Made by a program: the position numbers and the translations under genes. Positions 24,253 to 33,960 of a stretch of DNA of 47,628 nucleotides are shown piece after piece (positions within the stretch are counted from its first letter, which is position 1; each line of letters opens with the position of its first letter). The notes under the pieces are model-generated. The model saw nothing but the letters and a program-made list of their open reading frames with translations, had not been told where the DNA came from and did not search any database. Source of the stretch: Candidatus Woesearchaeota archaeon (GTDB taxonomy: Archaea; Nanoarchaeota; Nanoarchaeia; Woesearchaeales; JAGVZT01); NCBI GenBank assembly GCA_017608295.1, contig JAFCGF010000016.1, positions 1 to 47,628 on the forward strand. The letters are read 5' to 3'.

Positions 24253-25152
24253 CTAGGTTAAATCTTCATATTGATAAATTGTGTCGTTGGCGTTATCAAG
24301 AACGTACATTTTTGTATAATCTGCGCTCATGTGAACGTCTACCGCAGCGCCTGTCTCGCCGGAATAATCAACCGATACACTGGAATAAGACAAAGTTTCG
24401 GCATCCCAAGAGGTTGATAAATCATACTGGAATATATAACCTTGGTTAACCCCTGCCAATAACATTACATCACCCTCTGCGCTCATGCATATCCCGCGAG
24501 GCGTTGATTGTTCTGAGGCTGTGCTGTCAGTAGATTGATTACTGTCGTCACTAGCTGTTGTAATGTCCCATGGTGTTGACAAATTATAACGGATAAGATC
24601 GTCAGAAGCGGCACCGATAACATAAAACTTAGTTCCGTCAAGTTTGAACCAAAGACCACTAGGGGTACCCTCTTGCGCTTGAATAGAAAAAGGTGTACTA
24701 CCGCCATCAATCGTTGATAAATCCCAAGGAGTAGAAAAAGAAAACTCTGTAACATCGTCGGGGCCACGATCTAGACACCAGCATTTCGTACCGTCTGGTT
24801 TGAAGAAGAAATCAAAGTCTTTACTAACACCTGCTAGAACTGCCGATGTACTACTATCAAAACTACCTGTTGATATATCCCCCGGTGTTGAAAGAGTGAA
24901 TTTGTGGAGCTTGTCCGAAGTTTGTCCTGTGACAAATACCGCAGTACCGTCAGGCTTCATAAACATAGACGTAGGAACGGTAGCATACCCGCCCACATAA
25001 AGCGACTTGCTTGCGTAAGTGAACCCGGTAATGTCCAACACGTCGGGTTCAGGAGGCTCACCGCCGCCGCCCTCTCTGGCTGTAAAGATAGAGATATCCG
25101 AAGCGCTATGTCCCTTCTGATTTAACCCTAAACTTTGAATGGTCATGCTCAT
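24253..25152 (-). CDS. Beta-propeller tail protein
   Basis: A 299-aa protein built from about five repeats of roughly 50 residues, each with an [M/F]xKPDGTxxxV strand followed by LSTPWDIST: for example FMKPDGTAVFVTG, FFKPDGTKCWCLD, WFKLDGTKFYVIG. This is the phage/marine variant of the YncE-like beta propeller. A Gly/Pro linker (REGGGGEPPEPD) separates a 25-aa N-terminal anchor from the propeller. Probably an adhesin on the tail or fibre. The start overlaps the preceding gene's stop. Confidence 0.7.
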   Translation of the reverse strand: MSMTIQSLGLNQKGHSASDISIFTAREGGGGEPPEPDVLDITGFTYASKSLYVGGYATVPTSMFMKPDGTAVFVTGQTSDKLHKFTLSTPGDISTGSFDSSTSAVLAGVSKDFDFFFKPDGTKCWCLDRGPDDVTEFSFSTPWDLSTIDGGSTPFSIQAQEGTPSGLWFKLDGTKFYVIGAASDDLIRYNLSTPWDITTASDDSNQSTDSTASEQSTPRGICMSAEGDVMLLAGVNQGYIFQYDLSTSWDAETLSYSSVSVDYSGETGAAVDVHMSADYTKMYVLDNANDTIYQYEDLT

Positions 25153-25496
25153 TTGTCTTTATACCAACTTTTTGCCACGTTTCGATCCTCTACAGTATCA
25201 ATGTTTGTTGGCGTGGCGTCAACACTCTTGATAAAGCCCTCTGAATTTCTGTGGACCTCAAAGTGATACGTGGGATAATCCTTCTCAACCGATAGAGCTT
25301 CCATCTTTTCGATCAAGGCTTTTTGTTGTGCCAGGATCTCATCGGGTATTTTTTGCTCGACAACAACCGGCGCTAACGGCTCCAATTTAATATTGTTGAT
25401 CGCAGCCAATATCTCTGCCTTATCCTGCGAAGACGGCTCTTTCTTCACAAGCTTTTTAGGCCAAGACTTTTTTATATCTGACTTTTTAACCCGCAT
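25149..25496 (-). CDS. Small virion-associated protein
   Basis: A 115-aa Lys-rich protein. ATG 25496 is taken rather than the in-frame GTG at 25502. Helical N-terminal half, then a short beta unit YHFEVHRNSEGFIKSVDATP, a pattern seen in many small phage structural or assembly proteins. No function recognised. It sits between the ejection protein and the propeller gene, and overlaps both. Confidence 0.5.
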   Translation of the reverse strand: MRVKKSDIKKSWPKKLVKKEPSSQDKAEILAAINNIKLEPLAPVVVEQKIPDEILAQQKALIEKMEALSVEKDYPTYHFEVHRNSEGFIKSVDATPTNIDTVEDRNVAKSWYKDK

Positions 25497-28059
25497 TGAC
25501 ACAATCCACTATAGCATTAACCTGGTTATGTTTGCGACGCATAATCGTAATAGCTTTCTTTGCCTTAATGCTATGCTCCGCACCATCTTCATCTTGCACC
25601 TTGATCTCTTTATTCTTCAGCTCTTTTTGAGGGATGGAGAATATAGGATCTTCTTTGGTTATATTGATTTCTTCGGTAGGTGTAAATTGCTCAAACACCT
25701 TGCCCTCGATCGCAGCTCTGATTTCCTCATCGGTATTGACATTGATATCCATGCCAGCATCTCGCATTTGAAGATTAAAGTCTTCAACGCCAACATCAAA
25801 ATCTTCAAGCTCGGTCATCTCGCTTTGAGTACGGTTAGCTTCACCAAAGGCCTCACGCGTAATAGCTTCAATCAACTCATCAGGATCTATATAACTATTC
25901 AAATCTGCATCTTCTTGTTGCCCGGCAAAAAACGGAAACTCACTTCTTATAAAATTATCCGCGTCCGTCGCGCCGCCTTTTTTAAACAATCCAGGAACCC
26001 TGGCGCGGGTCACGCCCTTGGCTTTAAGCTCGCCGGCAAACCGACCTTCAGGATCTATACCTCCATGACTAGCAATGACGCCTCGGACAACAGGCTGCTT
26101 TTCCAACTTTAATTGGTCTTCTTTCGATTTCTCAGATCTCGCCCTGTCAAGCTTAACAGTCAAATCATCAACAGCTTGTCGCATCTGCTCGTCTTGAGTA
26201 ATGTTCAGATTATCCTTCATATACAATTCAAGAGCATTCTGCCCGGATCTTTGCGCCCGCGTCATATATCTCTGGGCCATCAGTATGCCGTAGTAGGAAG
26301 ATGTTTCTGAGCTTTCCCCTGCGGCCTGAAGCTGGTCTTCAATTTTTTGCTGTATAAGCTGAACATCATATTGTTCTTCAGGATCTAATGCCTGGAAGGT
26401 TTCAGAGATACGCTCAAACTCATCTTGCAGCCCGGACTCGTCAAAAACTTCTGCCTCGGCTTCTGTCATACCATCATTGATACGCGTGTGTTTTGCCAGA
26501 GCGTCAACCACTTCAGGAGGCAGCATAGCATATTGTTCCGGTGTCAACTCGATATCGCCATCCATCGCTTCGTATAGCTCAAGCTTTCCTTCTTCGCTCA
26601 ACCCCAGGCTTTCGATCCAGGACGTATCCCCACCTGATTGATTGAACTCAGCAAAGCCCTCACCAGAAATTGATATCTGCTCGACACCATTCTCTCTGAG
26701 AATCTTGCCCTTGAACTCTGCATATTTTTCAGGAGAGCGCTCACGAAGGTTTGATTCAATGGCGTTCATTTCTTTAAGAGATTCAGCAAACCGCTTTGCC
26801 CGGTACGACTGTTTTAGATCACCAATATATTGGCCACCAACACCAACAACCTCGATCGGAGCCATAGCGAACTCACCAAGAGCCTCTAGGACAACCTCGC
26901 CAGCATCGATCTCACCAGTTGTTGCCAATTGTGCTGTAGCCTCACCACCGCCGCCCATACCGGCTTGTATGCCCATTTGCGTGGTCATTGTCCTTAAAGG
27001 TCCGCCGAATGTTTTAGACGCTATGCCACCAGATATAGCATCAACCGCCCCGATAATTGCCCCGCGAGTGAAGCCAAATTCCTTTGCCTTGGCCATTAAT
27101 ACTGGATCGTTTATTACTTTCTCTATAGCGCCCGGCTCGTTTAAATCAATACCCTGGGAGCTTAGGTACTCCACAGGCGAGGCGTAACGCTCTGTCATGC
27201 CGGACAACATACCCATTGTTGCAGCGCCTCCAGCCGGGCCTGTGGCCATCGTAACAGCTCCGCCAACAAGTAACTGTGGAGCAAACTCTATACCGATCTC
27301 AGCAGATAACGCCATCGCACCAACCGGATCAGCAGCGACAGCCCTTAAAGCCCCAATAAAACCATCCTCTTGGCCACCTTTCATAACAGCTTCAAGCGAT
27401 CGTGTTGCCGGCGCAGACTTTACCTTTTCCTGCATTTCCTGAGCTGTTTGTGCAACGCCTTCCATGCTTCGTTTGGCAGATTGCTCCGCTCCACCGAAAA
27501 GCCTGGACGTAGCCCAACGCTCTGACGCGGCAAGCAATGTAAGAGGATCTGAAACAAAACTGCCATGCGGGCTTTGCTCTCTTCTGATTTCACCAAAAGA
27601 GCGACTGACATCTTGAAATTGTTCAGCAGATTCTTCTGCCATAAACTGATGACCACCCTGCCTTATCCGGAGAATGCCACGGTCCCATGCGTTAGCAATA
27701 GCCTCTAGCGCCGTTAGATTTTCTACATCATCATGCGCCAAGCGAGCGTTGCCCTCTTCAGCCATCCATGTTGCTGTAAATTTATGCTTATCCAGCGACT
27801 TGCGAATCGCTTGGCTTTTAACCTGGTTCTCAACAGCTTTCTGGTCCTGCTCGACCGTCGCTGTGGGCAAGCCGGACTCGGTAGATAACCGCAGATTTTT
27901 TGCATGGTCATCTGGATTAACATGAATAGCGTCCTCGATCGGTGCCGTGAGATTCGGCTTCAAAGCTTCCGGCTTGAAAGTAAGACTCTCGCCCACCTCT
28001 GATTCCATCTCTGGCTCGTTTTGGTTTAAAGCCATAGGGTCAAATTTGAAATCTGACAT
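25486..28059 (-). CDS. Ejection (internal virion) protein, polyvalent-type
   Basis: An 857-aa protein in the gp15/gp16 position. The N-terminal 230 residues are helical; residues about 235-440 are Gly/Ala-rich and hydrophobic (GIEFAPQLLVGGAVTMATG, GAIIGAVDAISGGIASK, MGIQAGMGGGGEATAQ), suited to a membrane-crossing conduit. The C-terminal third has a polyvalent-protein-like segment GGIDPEGRFAGELKAKG followed by RARVPGLFKKGG and DNFIRSEFPF. Probably injected with the genome. I do not see a transglycosylase motif. Confidence 0.65.
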   Translation of the reverse strand: MSDFKFDPMALNQNEPEMESEVGESLTFKPEALKPNLTAPIEDAIHVNPDDHAKNLRLSTESGLPTATVEQDQKAVENQVKSQAIRKSLDKHKFTATWMAEEGNARLAHDDVENLTALEAIANAWDRGILRIRQGGHQFMAEESAEQFQDVSRSFGEIRREQSPHGSFVSDPLTLLAASERWATSRLFGGAEQSAKRSMEGVAQTAQEMQEKVKSAPATRSLEAVMKGGQEDGFIGALRAVAADPVGAMALSAEIGIEFAPQLLVGGAVTMATGPAGGAATMGMLSGMTERYASPVEYLSSQGIDLNEPGAIEKVINDPVLMAKAKEFGFTRGAIIGAVDAISGGIASKTFGGPLRTMTTQMGIQAGMGGGGEATAQLATTGEIDAGEVVLEALGEFAMAPIEVVGVGGQYIGDLKQSYRAKRFAESLKEMNAIESNLRERSPEKYAEFKGKILRENGVEQISISGEGFAEFNQSGGDTSWIESLGLSEEGKLELYEAMDGDIELTPEQYAMLPPEVVDALAKHTRINDGMTEAEAEVFDESGLQDEFERISETFQALDPEEQYDVQLIQQKIEDQLQAAGESSETSSYYGILMAQRYMTRAQRSGQNALELYMKDNLNITQDEQMRQAVDDLTVKLDRARSEKSKEDQLKLEKQPVVRGVIASHGGIDPEGRFAGELKAKGVTRARVPGLFKKGGATDADNFIRSEFPFFAGQQEDADLNSYIDPDELIEAITREAFGEANRTQSEMTELEDFDVGVEDFNLQMRDAGMDINVNTDEEIRAAIEGKVFEQFTPTEEINITKEDPIFSIPQKELKNKEIKVQDEDGAEHSIKAKKAITIMRRKHNQVNAIVDCVNAG

Positions 28060-29765
28060 TATTTGCTCTCCCTAGAATCCCAAACCTTCATCATATTATT
28101 GATCGTCATGGGCGCGTTGTTCTTCCTAATGAAATCTTGAACAGCTTCCAAGCTCTCAGCCGGAACGCCGGTTGCCTGGATTAATTCCTCATCATCAATA
28201 ATCAAATCAGAAATAGGCGTGTCACCCTGCTCGGAAACGGTTGTGTCTTCGTTATACCATGCAAATCCATCCTTTTGTATTTGCATCATTATCCGAGAAG
28301 CCTCTTTACGCATTTCATCTTCAGTTGGCAGCTTGCCAGTTTTATCAATAGCCTCGGCCACATAATCGTTCATACTGTCACGCGCCCTTTGTGCCTGTGC
28401 GCGACGTGTTGGGCTTGCCGCTTTGGTGCCGATATGCCACGTCTTAGGAGCAAATTCTTTAACCAAGCGATTAACCGTAGCAGCCTGGCCTGGCCTATCC
28501 GCCATATCCTTGATTGCACGCTCGGCATCGTTCTGGCGTTTAGAGACTTTATTCCAATCGCTCTCGGTCATTTTAGACTGTAATGCCGTTAGATCTTCAT
28601 TAACAATTTCTGCATCTGGCATACCAAGATACTCTTGAACAGAACCGGTATCAGAGGTAAGGGCAAATCCTTTGCCGCGTTTAGCGGTGTTCTTGGCATA
28701 GTTCCAATAACTGTCTATATTCTTTGAACGGAAAGCCTCATCTCTCTCTGCCGGCGTGAAATCATCTGGCGTCCCCCCTTTGGAGATTTTCTCAGAAGAG
28801 CTTTTACGCAAGGCTTCTTGTTGTTTCTTTTCCAGCCGCTCATTTTCGCCATAACGAACCTTCAAGCGCTTCACAATAGCGTCACGCTCTTCACCCTTAT
28901 AATCCTTGCGAGCTTTAGCCAGGGCTTCTGTCTGGGTTAAATCCTGAGCCATAATGCCATCTGTTTCATTCTGCGCTTTCTGTGATATAACGCCGGCGCT
29001 TACAGCTCTCTCAAGATCAGCAATATCTTTGCCGTCGATCTCTTTACGATTTTTCTCCAGATATTCTGCCGCATCAGACCCAAGCTTCTGGCCTAACATA
29101 CGATCGATAACACCTTTGTGCATCGAGCTTACTTCTGATTCTATTTGCTGTGCTGTTTCTTCAGGCGACCAACCATTAGCTTCAGCGCTCCGCTTCATGG
29201 TGCTTCTGATTCTTGTTTCTGATTCCGCTAGTTTCTGTGGGTCATTGTAATAGGTGGCAGCATCTTCTTTGGACCCCTGAATACGTGCCTCACGCAAACC
29301 ATTATCATAAACTTCCTTTTGATTTTGCTCATATCTACTGACCTCTTTCTCCAGTCCAGATCCCTTCTGGCCAATATAAGCTTCCAATCTTTGCCTTGCA
29401 GCAGAAGAAACAGCCCGGCCCTGGAGAAGTTTGCTGGAGAATTTAGCGTAATCTTCTTGTACGGATTTTGTCGAGCCAATAGCACCGCCGCCTTTCTTGC
29501 GGTAAATGCCGTCCTCGCCCTGAGTAGCTTCAAACTGCCAGTCTCTAATCTCTTGCTCAACCTCCATTGCAGCACGCTCATCTTCTGCACGCGCCCTTTT
29601 GTTGGCTTCCTCAGTTAACAAAGAACCGACTTCTTGCGCCCTTCGTGCCTGGACAGAGCCAAACATATCAGCGCTTGTACTGAGATTCTGAAATGGCGTA
29701 GACCCGGCTCCTGTTTGCCTGACTTGCCCCAAACCCATATCTGTAGCTGTAGGTACCTTTGGCAT
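28059..29765 (-). CDS. Internal virion protein (gp15-like)
   Basis: A 568-aa, highly charged, mostly helical protein with long coiled-coil stretches (RARAEDERAAMEVEQEIRDW, LEKKQQEALRKSSSEK). N-terminus PKVPTATDMGLGQVRQTG is typical of podovirus internal core proteins in this genome position, following the gp14-like gene with a 1-bp overlap. Probably an ejection core subunit. Sequence-level family identity is uncertain; context is the main support. Confidence 0.6.
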   Translation of the reverse strand: MPKVPTATDMGLGQVRQTGAGSTPFQNLSTSADMFGSVQARRAQEVGSLLTEEANKRARAEDERAAMEVEQEIRDWQFEATQGEDGIYRKKGGGAIGSTKSVQEDYAKFSSKLLQGRAVSSAARQRLEAYIGQKGSGLEKEVSRYEQNQKEVYDNGLREARIQGSKEDAATYYNDPQKLAESETRIRSTMKRSAEANGWSPEETAQQIESEVSSMHKGVIDRMLGQKLGSDAAEYLEKNRKEIDGKDIADLERAVSAGVISQKAQNETDGIMAQDLTQTEALAKARKDYKGEERDAIVKRLKVRYGENERLEKKQQEALRKSSSEKISKGGTPDDFTPAERDEAFRSKNIDSYWNYAKNTAKRGKGFALTSDTGSVQEYLGMPDAEIVNEDLTALQSKMTESDWNKVSKRQNDAERAIKDMADRPGQAATVNRLVKEFAPKTWHIGTKAASPTRRAQAQRARDSMNDYVAEAIDKTGKLPTEDEMRKEASRIMMQIQKDGFAWYNEDTTVSEQGDTPISDLIIDDEELIQATGVPAESLEAVQDFIRKNNAPMTINNMMKVWDSRESK

Positions 29766-30322
29766 TATACTTTAGCCTTTCTTGCTGTGTTCCACCTATC
29801 AGATACCTGACCGGCCCCGGCTAACAATGTTGTGCCGGCAGAAAACGCTGGGCTTTGAGCATCGGCTTTGGCTTTATATAAGCCAGCTTGTGCTTCAAAA
29901 TTCATACCTTGCACACGAGCATTATATGCTTCACGACCGGCATTGCTTTTAATTGTCTGAGCGTCAAACTCACCAAGCTCTGCGGTATCTGCCAACAGAT
30001 CAATACTTGTCCCCTCTGTCACATCAACGCCCTGGCCAGCAAGACCAACCGTTTGCTCGGCAGACATCCTTCTAACCTTGGCGCGATACCTGTTGGCCTC
30101 ATCTTCGCCTTGTCTGGTGATGTCTCTGGCATTTCGGTCTGAAATGATCTTGTTGTTTCTGGCAACAGCGGATTGATAATTGGCTTGGTCTTTTTGGGAC
30201 TGTGCATTTGCATAAGCTCCATACGCAGACATAGCAAGCCCGGCAGTAGCAATCACCGCAGTTGTCGTGGCCGCTGCGGATGCGCTCATTCCTAACGCAA
30301 CAAGGGTTGTTGGTTCACACAT
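29765..30322 (-). CDS. Internal virion protein (gp14-like)
   Basis: A 185-aa protein: hydrophobic N-terminus (ALGMSASAAATTTAVIATAG and AMSAYGAYA), then a charged helix (NNKIISDRNARDITRQ) and the conserved RRMSAEQTVGLAGQGVDVTEGT...LLADTAELGEFDA. This AGQGVDVxxGTxxDLLADTAxLGxxD pattern marks the small T7 gp14-type ejection proteins that insert in the outer membrane. Overlaps gp13-like and gp15-like genes by a base, so all are translated together. Confidence 0.8.
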   Translation of the reverse strand: MCEPTTLVALGMSASAAATTTAVIATAGLAMSAYGAYANAQSQKDQANYQSAVARNNKIISDRNARDITRQGEDEANRYRAKVRRMSAEQTVGLAGQGVDVTEGTSIDLLADTAELGEFDAQTIKSNAGREAYNARVQGMNFEAQAGLYKAKADAQSPAFSAGTTLLAGAGQVSDRWNTARKAKV

Positions 30323-30795
30323 TATTTAGCCTCCATATAAAACCTACGAAACATCTCTTTCCTTCTTCCGTATGGTGCCGGCTTATCAAATTTAAACCCT
30401 AACCACTTTAACCATACTATAGTTTTCCTGTTTTCAACATGGCAATAATTTTCAAACATCCTTAAATTGCCCATCATCTTTTTTATTTCTTTGCCACACT
30501 CCCGGCCAAACTTCATAGCGTGTTTATCTATTTCTTCTGATGATAACATCCAAACAATACCAGTATCAGATAGGTGCGACAACTTGCGAACACCATAAAT
30601 ACAGAACGGAACATCATCGGCAGTCCCCACTTGGCAGCTCTCAGATCCATTTATACCTGACCTCAGAACAACAAGCGCCGGGCGACCGGTCACAGCATCG
30701 ATCTCTCGCAGATCCATAGGCTTGAGCCTAGTGGATAAGTATTCTGCATCCTCTTCAGTCGCAGACCTTATATTATATTTAACCGCCTCCGACAT
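30322..30795 (-). CDS. gp13-like/DUF2833 GNAT-fold virion assembly protein
   Basis: A 157-aa protein; ATG 30795 chosen over an upstream TTG frame (30810). VKYNIRSATEEDAEYLSTRLKPMDLREIDAV, then VPFCIYGVRKLSHLSDTGIVWML and FGRECGKEIKKMM follow the degenerate acetyltransferase (GNAT) fold of phage gp13/DUF2833 proteins, needed in T7 for internal core assembly. The gene overlaps the nozzle gene by 17 bp. Enzymatic activity is unlikely to be required; function from family and context. Confidence 0.75.
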   Translation of the reverse strand: MSEAVKYNIRSATEEDAEYLSTRLKPMDLREIDAVTGRPALVVLRSGINGSESCQVGTADDVPFCIYGVRKLSHLSDTGIVWMLSSEEIDKHAMKFGRECGKEIKKMMGNLRMFENYCHVENRKTIVWLKWLGFKFDKPAPYGRRKEMFRRFYMEAK

Positions 30796-33289
30796 TGGTA
30801 TCCGCCACAATTGATAAAATGGTTTGAGGCAGCCCAGGATTAGCCCGGACTATCACGCTAGAATCTCGACGCCAATCATCTGAGACTGGAATACGAATTA
30901 TATTTGATATTGCCGCAGCAGGATCTCCCCACAACTCTTCTGACCGGGTTGGATATTCATCCAGATTATCTTCTTTGGTTCCTGCCCATATACCGCGAGT
31001 GGAAAGAACACGCATGATAACAGCCTTGACAACCTTCCGCTTTGATATCGTTTGAGAGGCGCTGTTGATCGGCATACTTTCGATCAATGGCTGATAAGTT
31101 AAACCAACATGAGCTTTTATGAAATTGTCGGCCAAGGTCACGGAACCGCTAGTGACGGTTAACTCTTGTTCCAGGTTGCCATCGGCCAGGGCGATCACTG
31201 TTTTGGCTTCAAGGTGATCCAGTCCGGATATGGTCGTATATAATTTTTGTGCCGTACCGTTGGCGGTATAGGCTGTATAAGCCGTTCCGTCTACACCGGC
31301 CAGTTCAAATGTATGAGTTGCTTTGTTGGCCACGGTATATTCGTTATTGTTCAGTTCGGTCATCCCCTCAACGCCGGTTATAATAACCGTATCACCATCA
31401 CTTAGGTTGTGACTGGTTGCGGTAACAACCACCGGATTAGCGGCAGTCGCACCAGATATCGTTTGCGGATCCGTGCCATCAAAAGTCACACCACTATCAA
31501 CAAAGAAAGCGTCTTCTATCACATTGAATTGGCGGGTATGTAATTTCTCAACATTTCTTACTGTGTTGCCGTCGATCGTGCGTTTAATAACAAAATACGC
31601 TGTGTCTTCCTGGCCTTCAGGAACGCTACATACGCTCTCAAACGTGCCGTCAGTTTCCCACACAGAAAAAGCATATATCTGATGCTCGTTCAAGTAAGTC
31701 ATGCAGATGATTTTGCCATCATCACGCACGCACAGTATCAATCGATACGGACGCTCGATATAACACCACTCTTTGATCGTGTGTCCTTCAAACAAATGCC
31801 TGGATAAAACAGTCAGATCAGATCCAACATAGTTACCAGAAACACCGCTATTAATATCTTCACCAATAGAATGAATCTCAAAGCCTGCATCGGCTTGCCC
31901 GGATACCATAAGCATGGCTGTTTTAATCGTCATCGGTGGGATATGGGTTGAGCTTAGATATTCCTGAATTTTTAACTGTTTGGATGCTGGTGTAATGCCA
32001 TCACTATTCCCGCCCGGCCCCAATGTCCATACGGCGCCGGATGTAAACACAAACAACAGCTCCCGGAAAGATCTGAAGTGGCGGATCTCGTTACCCTTAC
32101 CAGTTACCATGCGAAGCGTGATCGCGTCCGTAGCTTTTGTCGGACTGGATACGTTCATGTTTTCAAACTGAGATGTTTGTGATAACCAGGTATTCAATGG
32201 CTTGTTATCTGTATTGCCCCACACAGAACGCTGCTCATGCAACCCAACCGCTCCAGGGTAGTCCCCAGAGGTAGCAAACGGTTGACGCAGCTTAGGAGCT
32301 GTGTCCTCGAAGTCAGGCAATATATTCTTATCGTTAAACGTCGTTGTTTCTGTAGAGCCTATAAATCCATAAAGACCATTATCTGATCTATAAACATCAT
32401 AGCTCTCTGCGTCAGCGGCCCCGGTAAAGGTTATTTGATTGTAGTTTGTAGAAGATGGCGTGGCATGGCCGGTTGTCGTTTGCCCAGCGGCGACAATGCT
32501 TTCTTCTGCAGTTTCTTCAGCGATGGCCGTAACATAATAATCGTATGTTGTGGATCCGGGGGTGCCTTGCGGTGTTACTGTTACGCCAGTCGGTGCAGCC
32601 TGAACCGGAGCAAAGGTAATCGTCGCTATAGTCCATGCGTCGTGGTCAGTCCGGGACAGTTTACGCGGAGCATGATTGCGATGCGACAAATACATAATAT
32701 CATTTGATTGACGAAATTTTAATTGCTCAAGCTCGGCAGTAAGATACGGTGTTACCAATGTAAACACTCGCTCTGATTCTCCACCGGATGACCAAGCAGT
32801 ATAACCTGTGCCGTCAACACCAACCAGCTCGAACGTGGTAGCTGTTTTATTGGCCACGATGAAAAACTTACCGTTTAGCTCTGTCATACCAACAACACCA
32901 GAAATATAGACCTCATCACCATTGCTATAGCTATGAGTTGCAGTTGTCACAACAACAGGGTTTGCCTGAGTTGCTGCGCTAATTGCAAAGCCCGATTCCA
33001 CCACGATACCACCATTGCGATAAACACGCATGTACTGATCGCCAAACTCTAAAGCATAAGATTGATCTTCATTGTATTCAAATGTGATAACGCGAGATAC
33101 GGCCGAGCTGTCTTTTGTTTCTCTAATATAATCTATACCCTGGCGGTTTGATATGCCACCTTCAGCATGAACAAAATAATCCCTTAATCGCTTTGCTCCA
33201 CTTCCAAATTTCTGGAGATCTATACGTGAATAGACAGCCGGGGATAACTCTCCACCGCCAAACGATATGGTTGGTATTGGTAAAGGCAT
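30779..33289 (-). CDS. Tail nozzle, gp12-like (tail tubular protein B)
   Basis: An 836-aa protein beginning SFGGGELSPAVYSRIDLQKF, the hallmark of podovirus tail nozzle proteins, followed by GGISNRQGIDYI. Two copies of an FCCH-like domain are inserted (around residues 102-170 and 600-670), both with ANPVVVT, MTELN, EL[V/A]GVDGT. Between them is a fibronectin-like unit (PTGVTVTPQG...YDYYVTAI). The nozzle closes the tail tip until ejection. Precedes the gp13-like gene and overlaps the gp11-like gene's stop. Confidence 0.85.
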   Translation of the reverse strand: MPLPIPTISFGGGELSPAVYSRIDLQKFGSGAKRLRDYFVHAEGGISNRQGIDYIRETKDSSAVSRVITFEYNEDQSYALEFGDQYMRVYRNGGIVVESGFAISAATQANPVVVTTATHSYSNGDEVYISGVVGMTELNGKFFIVANKTATTFELVGVDGTGYTAWSSGGESERVFTLVTPYLTAELEQLKFRQSNDIMYLSHRNHAPRKLSRTDHDAWTIATITFAPVQAAPTGVTVTPQGTPGSTTYDYYVTAIAEETAEESIVAAGQTTTGHATPSSTNYNQITFTGAADAESYDVYRSDNGLYGFIGSTETTTFNDKNILPDFEDTAPKLRQPFATSGDYPGAVGLHEQRSVWGNTDNKPLNTWLSQTSQFENMNVSSPTKATDAITLRMVTGKGNEIRHFRSFRELLFVFTSGAVWTLGPGGNSDGITPASKQLKIQEYLSSTHIPPMTIKTAMLMVSGQADAGFEIHSIGEDINSGVSGNYVGSDLTVLSRHLFEGHTIKEWCYIERPYRLILCVRDDGKIICMTYLNEHQIYAFSVWETDGTFESVCSVPEGQEDTAYFVIKRTIDGNTVRNVEKLHTRQFNVIEDAFFVDSGVTFDGTDPQTISGATAANPVVVTATSHNLSDGDTVIITGVEGMTELNNNEYTVANKATHTFELAGVDGTAYTAYTANGTAQKLYTTISGLDHLEAKTVIALADGNLEQELTVTSGSVTLADNFIKAHVGLTYQPLIESMPINSASQTISKRKVVKAVIMRVLSTRGIWAGTKEDNLDEYPTRSEELWGDPAAAISNIIRIPVSDDWRRDSSVIVRANPGLPQTILSIVADTNVGGG

Positions 33290-33903
33290 TAGTCTTCCCC
33301 ACTTCCGCCGAGTCTAGCACGCTCCCAAGGACTATCAAGCTCAGGATCGCTTGAACCTTCATCGCTATCGGTCGATTGAGCTGAGTTCATATAATTACGG
33401 TAAATAGTCAAGACAGACTCTTGCTTCTTGAGGTCGCCTGTTAAGGCTGGAGCAAGCTCGCTGGCCAGATACCAACCAAACGCTGCGACAAAACTTGGCG
33501 AGAACAATGCTGTGTTCTTCACATCGTATGTATAAACGCATGTAGCTTCATCCTGGTCTGTGATAATACACAAGCCACTCTCGGTTCCGTCGTCCTCAAT
33601 CTCAAAGGGGATGGGCAAATCATTACGAGTAAGGCGCTCGATCTCGCGTACCTTCAGGCAATCGGATGGATAATCATACCGATATGCCCAGCTAGTAGGC
33701 GGAGAACCAATATCAGCGAGATCAACACGCTTACCCGCAAAATTCCAATGATGGTTAGCAAGCACAAACTCTCTGGCAATGTCATAGTGAATACGACACT
33801 GAATAGCAATTGTCCCGGTATCAGTATCCAGGTTTGATATCTGTGTCTCGGTCTGGTTGATATGGGCCAGGGCCAGGTTACATATTTGCGCTTTACTCGC
33901 CAT
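33289..33903 (-). CDS. Tail adaptor, gp11-like (tail tubular protein A)
   Basis: A 204-aa protein: SKAQICNLALAHINQTETQI at the start, then HYDIAREFVLANHHWNFAGKR and WAYRYDYPSDCLKV, all typical of the gp11/gp4-type adaptor that joins portal to nozzle. Ends with an acidic Ser-rich tail (TDSDEGSSDPELDSPW). AGGAA ribosome site 8 bp before the start. Confidence 0.85.
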   Translation of the reverse strand: MASKAQICNLALAHINQTETQISNLDTDTGTIAIQCRIHYDIAREFVLANHHWNFAGKRVDLADIGSPPTSWAYRYDYPSDCLKVREIERLTRNDLPIPFEIEDDGTESGLCIITDQDEATCVYTYDVKNTALFSPSFVAAFGWYLASELAPALTGDLKKQESVLTIYRNYMNSAQSTDSDEGSSDPELDSPWERARLGGSGED

Positions 33904-33923
33904 CTTAAATTCCTTGTAAGAGT

Positions 33924-33960
33924 TGGCGGGACTATACGTCAGCCCCGCCAGTTTTTCTTA
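33924..33960 (+). terminator. Terminator-like hairpin, T-run on the plus strand
   Basis: TGGCGGG (33924-33930) pairs with CCCGCCA (33944-33950) and is followed by GTTTTTCTTA on the plus strand, opposite to the late genes. On the minus strand the stem lies between the 33958 and 33903 genes, with A-tract before rather than T-tract after. It would stop plus-strand antisense transcripts or, as a plain hairpin, shape late mRNA. Confidence 0.5.

Noticed and set aside
25393..26112. 239-codon plus-strand frame opposite the ejection protein
   Set aside because: Long only because of antisense codon structure; composition is not protein-like, and it runs against the late transcript with no promoter.
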